Source: Spirochaetaceae bacterium
GTDB lineage: Bacteria > Spirochaetota > Spirochaetia > Spirochaetales_E > Spirochaetaceae_B
Reading direction: 5' to 3'
DNA length: 8,890 nucleotides
NCBI GenBank assembly: GCA_003249275.1
Contig: QKJO01000012.1
Location: 1-8,890, forward strand
Program-made: the position numbers and the translations under genes
Notes under the pieces: model-generated
Seen by the model: the letters and a program-made list of their open reading frames with translations, nothing else
Database searches by the model: none
What the model was told of the DNA's origin: nothing
In this document: in pieces, positions 7,235 to 8,890 of the stretch
Position numbering within the stretch: position 1 is the stretch's first letter
How the letters are laid out: every line of letters begins with the position of its first letter

Positions 7235-7286
7235 GTGGCAGCCTGAGGAAGTATATGACCGGGGCCGGTTCTGTCTTTTCAGGCGT

Positions 7287-8276
7287 TTATTTCAATCCGG
7301 CTTCCCGGTAGTACTTCATTGCCCCTTCATGGATGGGCGCCGTCAGTCCCGACAGCATGTTGAGAGGGGTAAGATGGGCGAAGGCGGGATGGAGTTTTTT
7401 GAAATCTTCAAGATTTTCAAAGATCTCCCTGGTAAGGGCATAGACAATATCATCAGATACATCGGCCCTTGTACAGAGTGTGGCTTTGACACCAAGAGTC
7501 TCCACATCCTGATCATTGGCCGTATCAGGATAGTAACTTACGGGAATGTAGTAGGCTATGTAGTAGGGACGTTCCAGAAGGATCTCACCGCTCACCGGGA
7601 TGGGAACGAAATGAGCCCTTCTCTCCCCTCTTGTCGCCTCCTGAAGAGACGCGTTCGGATGACCGACCGTAAAAAAATAGGCGTCGATCTCTCCTTTTTG
7701 AAGCATGGAAGCGGCCTCTGAGGATTTGTAACCGGAGGCAGTTATGTCTTTCTGCCAGTCAATGCCGAAGAGATTCAGCACATCTATGGCATTTTCTCTC
7801 TGCCCTGAGCCGGGATTCCCGATGCTGACCGACTTTCCCTTCACGTCCTCAATGGACAGGATTCCTGAATCATCCGCCGCCAGCAGGGTAATGGATTCGG
7901 GATGGATTGAGAAAAGCGACCTCAATCCTGTCTGAGGACCCGATGTCTCCCAGTCATTCATCCCCTTCCAGGCCTGATACTGAATATCGGACTGGACGAT
8001 GCCGAAGTCGATGATCCCCTCCATCAGGGCATCTATATTATAGACAGACCCGGGGGTTGATCTGACGGAGGCACGGATGCCGTACAGGTCCTCCTTCTGA
8101 TTGATCATCTTGCTGATGGCTCCGCCGGTGGGATAGTAAACACCCGTGACTCCGCCGGTCCCGATCGTGATTTCCTTCAGGACAGGTTCAGCCGTTTCGG
8201 GCGGCTTTGGCGTACACCCTGTGAAGAGAGTAAGGATCACAAGCAAAGGCAGGCAGCGTGTGAATGATCCGGGCAT
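7287..8276 (-). CDS. TAXI-family TRAP transporter substrate-binding lipoprotein
   Basis: The 329-residue protein is a periplasmic solute receptor anchored by lipid. A short signal peptide (R7, hydrophobic 9-18) ends in the lipobox LFTG-C21. The mature part carries the TAXI marks: TIGTGGVTGVYYPTGGAI (37-54), VQSDIQYQAW (94-103), VKGKSVSIGNPGSGQ (145-159), FFTVGHPNAS (201-210), and the C-terminal IHEGAMKYYREAGL (315-328). TAXI receptors feed solutes such as dicarboxylates or glutamate-type compounds to fused TRAP permeases, and the ligand here is unknown. Length is normal. The ATG at 8276 is preceded by AAGGAGG (8288-8294), rather far at 11 bases, although the purine run continues closer. No DctQ/DctM-like permease is in the window: the downstream neighbour is the FapA-like gene and the upstream neighbour diverges. 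The receptor is therefore an orphan here, or its permease is elsewhere. Confidence 0.93.
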   Translation of the reverse strand: MPGSFTRCLPLLVILTLFTGCTPKPPETAEPVLKEITIGTGGVTGVYYPTGGAISKMINQKEDLYGIRASVRSTPGSVYNIDALMEGIIDFGIVQSDIQYQAWKGMNDWETSGPQTGLRSLFSIHPESITLLAADDSGILSIEDVKGKSVSIGNPGSGQRENAIDVLNLFGIDWQKDITASGYKSSEAASMLQKGEIDAYFFTVGHPNASLQEATRGERRAHFVPIPVSGEILLERPYYIAYYIPVSYYPDTANDQDVETLGVKATLCTRADVSDDIVYALTREIFENLEDFKKLHPAFAHLTPLNMLSGLTAPIHEGAMKYYREAGLK

Positions 8277-8296
8277 ATTAAGTTCCCCCTCCTTCC

Positions 8297-8324
8297 ATTA
8301 TATAGTGGATGGCGTTTTTTTGAA
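8297..8324 (-). promoter_or_regulatory. perfect TATAAT -10 with TTCAAA -35 before the TAXI gene
   Basis: On the minus strand TTCAAA (8319-8324, 4 of 6), a 16-base spacer and a consensus TATAAT (8297-8302) lie just upstream of the gene. The predicted start near 8290 falls inside the AAGGAGG, giving a leader of only about 14 bases. Either the Shine-Dalgarno used is the residual GGGGGAA, or the real promoter is farther upstream and this match is incidental. Confidence 0.4.
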
Positions 8325-8421
8325 TTCCCTCCTGCTAAGAATTTTTCCTATCTTGAACCGGAAAGAATACAAAAACACAATATCCGGCCCGGTCTTCTTC
8401 CGGGGAATCTTCTTTTATACA

Positions 8422-8450
8422 TTGATAAGTTTGTCATATTTCTATAAAAT
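8422..8450 (+). promoter_or_regulatory. sigma-70 promoter for the DRTGG-domain gene
   Basis: TTGATA (8422-8427, 5 of 6), a 17-base spacer and TAAAAT (8445-8450, 5 of 6) make the best promoter match in the window. The start would be near 8457, with AGGAG at 8463-8467 five bases before the ATG at 8473. Confidence 0.65.
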
Positions 8451-8472
8451 AATATCTGTATCAGGAGCAGCA

Positions 8473-8814
8473 ATGAAATTAGAAGAGATTCAGAAACTGA
8501 CAGACGCTCAGCTCATCTGCGGAGAACTGGATTCCCGGGAGATCAGAAACGCCTTCAGTTCAGACCTCATGAGCGATGTATTGACCAATGAAGCGGACGA
8601 GGCCATTCTCATAACGGGTCTTGCCAATATTCAGGCCATCAGGACGGCCGAGATGGCGGATATCAGCTGTATTCTGTTTGTCAGGGACAAGGAGATCACC
8701 CCCAACATGATCCGGCTTGCCAGGGAGAGCGATATCATCCTTATGCAGACCCGCCACACAATGTTCTGGGTCTGCGGCGTCCTCTACAAGGCGGGTATGG
8801 TTCCTGTCTACTGA
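8473..8814 (+). CDS. small DRTGG-domain protein
   Basis: The 113-residue protein is a stand-alone DRTGG domain, named after a motif in other members. It is related to the N-terminal domain of HPr kinase and to domains linked to CBS or phosphotransacetylase proteins. Visible features are the start MKLEEIQKLTDAQLICGELD, then SSDLMSDVLTNEADEAILITG (29-49, central Asp-Met-Ser-Asp), NIQAIRTAEMADISCILFV (52-70) and TRHTMFWVCGVLYKAGM (93-109). The literal DRTGG string is absent. The frame is open far upstream to 8146, but the ATG at 8473 is the right start: it has AGGAG at 5 bases, a strong promoter just before it, and gives the family length. In Thermotogae and clostridia such proteins often sit beside anti-sigma-type kinases and iron-only hydrogenase genes. 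None is visible here, and the next gene appears to be convergent. A regulatory, nucleotide-sensing role is plausible but unproven. Confidence 0.85.
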   Translation: MKLEEIQKLTDAQLICGELDSREIRNAFSSDLMSDVLTNEADEAILITGLANIQAIRTAEMADISCILFVRDKEITPNMIRLARESDIILMQTRHTMFWVCGVLYKAGMVPVY

Positions 8815-8890
8815 CAGTTCCGGGGGTTCATTTCCTTCCTGAGCCTCTTCCAGTCCTCTTCACTTTGCATCTTTTTCAGGTCATTTTTCA
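8808..8890 (-). CDS. probable 3' end of an unrecognised minus-strand gene
   Basis: Reading the minus strand from the right edge, one frame stays open for 26 codons and ends in TAG at 8810-8808. The residues are strongly charged and include KKMQSEEDWKRLRKEM and then NPRNCQ at the end, which resembles an amphipathic C-terminal tail. The other two minus frames stop at once. It would overlap the DRTGG gene by 7 bases, in line with the two other convergent junctions of this window. No family can be recognised from so little, and a 26-codon open frame can occur by chance. Confidence 0.4.
   Translation of the reverse strand, partial: KNDLKKMQSEEDWKRLRKEMNPRNCQ

Noticed and set aside
7258..7269. ACCGG-GG-CCGGT inverted repeat between the TAXI and FapA-like genes
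   Set aside because: The loop would be only 2-4 bases, and the minus-strand transcript has no T-run after it, so it is not a convincing intrinsic terminator for the TAXI gene.
8388..8404. CCCGG-7-CCGGG hairpin between the TAXI and DRTGG promoters
   Set aside because: The stem has only 5 pairs and no proper T-run; it lies between divergent promoters, where no transcript needs to end. An operator role cannot be supported.
1892..8404. 12-base string TCTTCTTCCGGG present in two intergenic gaps (1892-1903 and 8393-8404)
   Set aside because: A few 12-base matches are expected by chance in a window of this size, and the flanks do not align.
8146..8472. Upstream in-frame extension of the DRTGG gene by 109 codons
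   Set aside because: It runs antisense over the TAXI signal peptide and through a promoter region; the ATG at 8473 has promoter, Shine-Dalgarno and normal family length.
1..8890. Search for mobile elements, CRISPR arrays, phage genes, toxin-antitoxin pairs, tRNA genes or riboswitches
   Set aside because: No transposase, integrase, regularly spaced repeats, cloverleaf or long structured leader was seen; the gaps are at most about 200 bases and are mostly accounted for by promoters and ribosome binding sites.

Overview
The window is a compact stretch of a moderate-GC bacterial chromosome with eight well-supported protein genes. One is cut by the left edge, and a ninth is probably cut by the right edge. 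I see no rRNA or tRNA gene, CRISPR array, insertion sequence, phage gene or long repeat, and no gene-free stretch exceeds about 200 bases. A free-living anaerobic member of the Spirochaetota is my best guess. It rests on the mix of families (a FapA/DUF342 protein, a membrane HD-GYP protein, a TAXI-type lipoprotein, a small DRTGG protein) and on overall style, and no marker gene proves it.

Layout from left to right. Bases 1-987 (minus) hold most of alanine dehydrogenase, with all canonical catalytic residues. A 201-base divergent gap separates it from an AlkD-like HEAT-repeat DNA alkylation repair protein (1189-1890, plus). Next is a membrane-anchored HAMP/GAF-like/HD-GYP protein, a probable cyclic-di-GMP phosphodiesterase (1976-3799, plus). 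An EamA/DMT exporter (3709-4662, minus) runs into it tail to tail, with a 91-base overlap. A 141-base divergent gap leads to a TrmJ-type SpoU RNA 2'-O-methyltransferase (4804-5550, plus). Its stop codon shares one CTAG palindrome with the stop codon of a FapA/DUF342 protein (5547-7199, minus). Upstream of that, in the same direction, is a TAXI-type TRAP substrate-binding lipoprotein (7287-8276, minus) with no visible permease. A 196-base divergent gap with a strong sigma-70 promoter drives a 113-residue DRTGG-domain protein (8473-8814, plus). The last 80 bases look like the end of another minus-strand gene that overlaps it by 7 bases.

The genes do not form one pathway. They cover amino-acid catabolism, DNA repair, second-messenger signalling, export, tRNA modification, a surface or assembly-related protein, solute binding and a small regulatory-type domain. 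What ties the window together is its architecture. Every convergent junction overlaps, so there is no room for ordinary intergenic terminators. Six genes have a clear Shine-Dalgarno sequence, three of them behind extended -10 promoters. Two genes, HD-GYP and FapA, lack a good Shine-Dalgarno and instead have a -35/-10-like pair ending exactly 6 bases before the ATG, which suggests leaderless transcripts. I did not find a convincing new multi-gene system.
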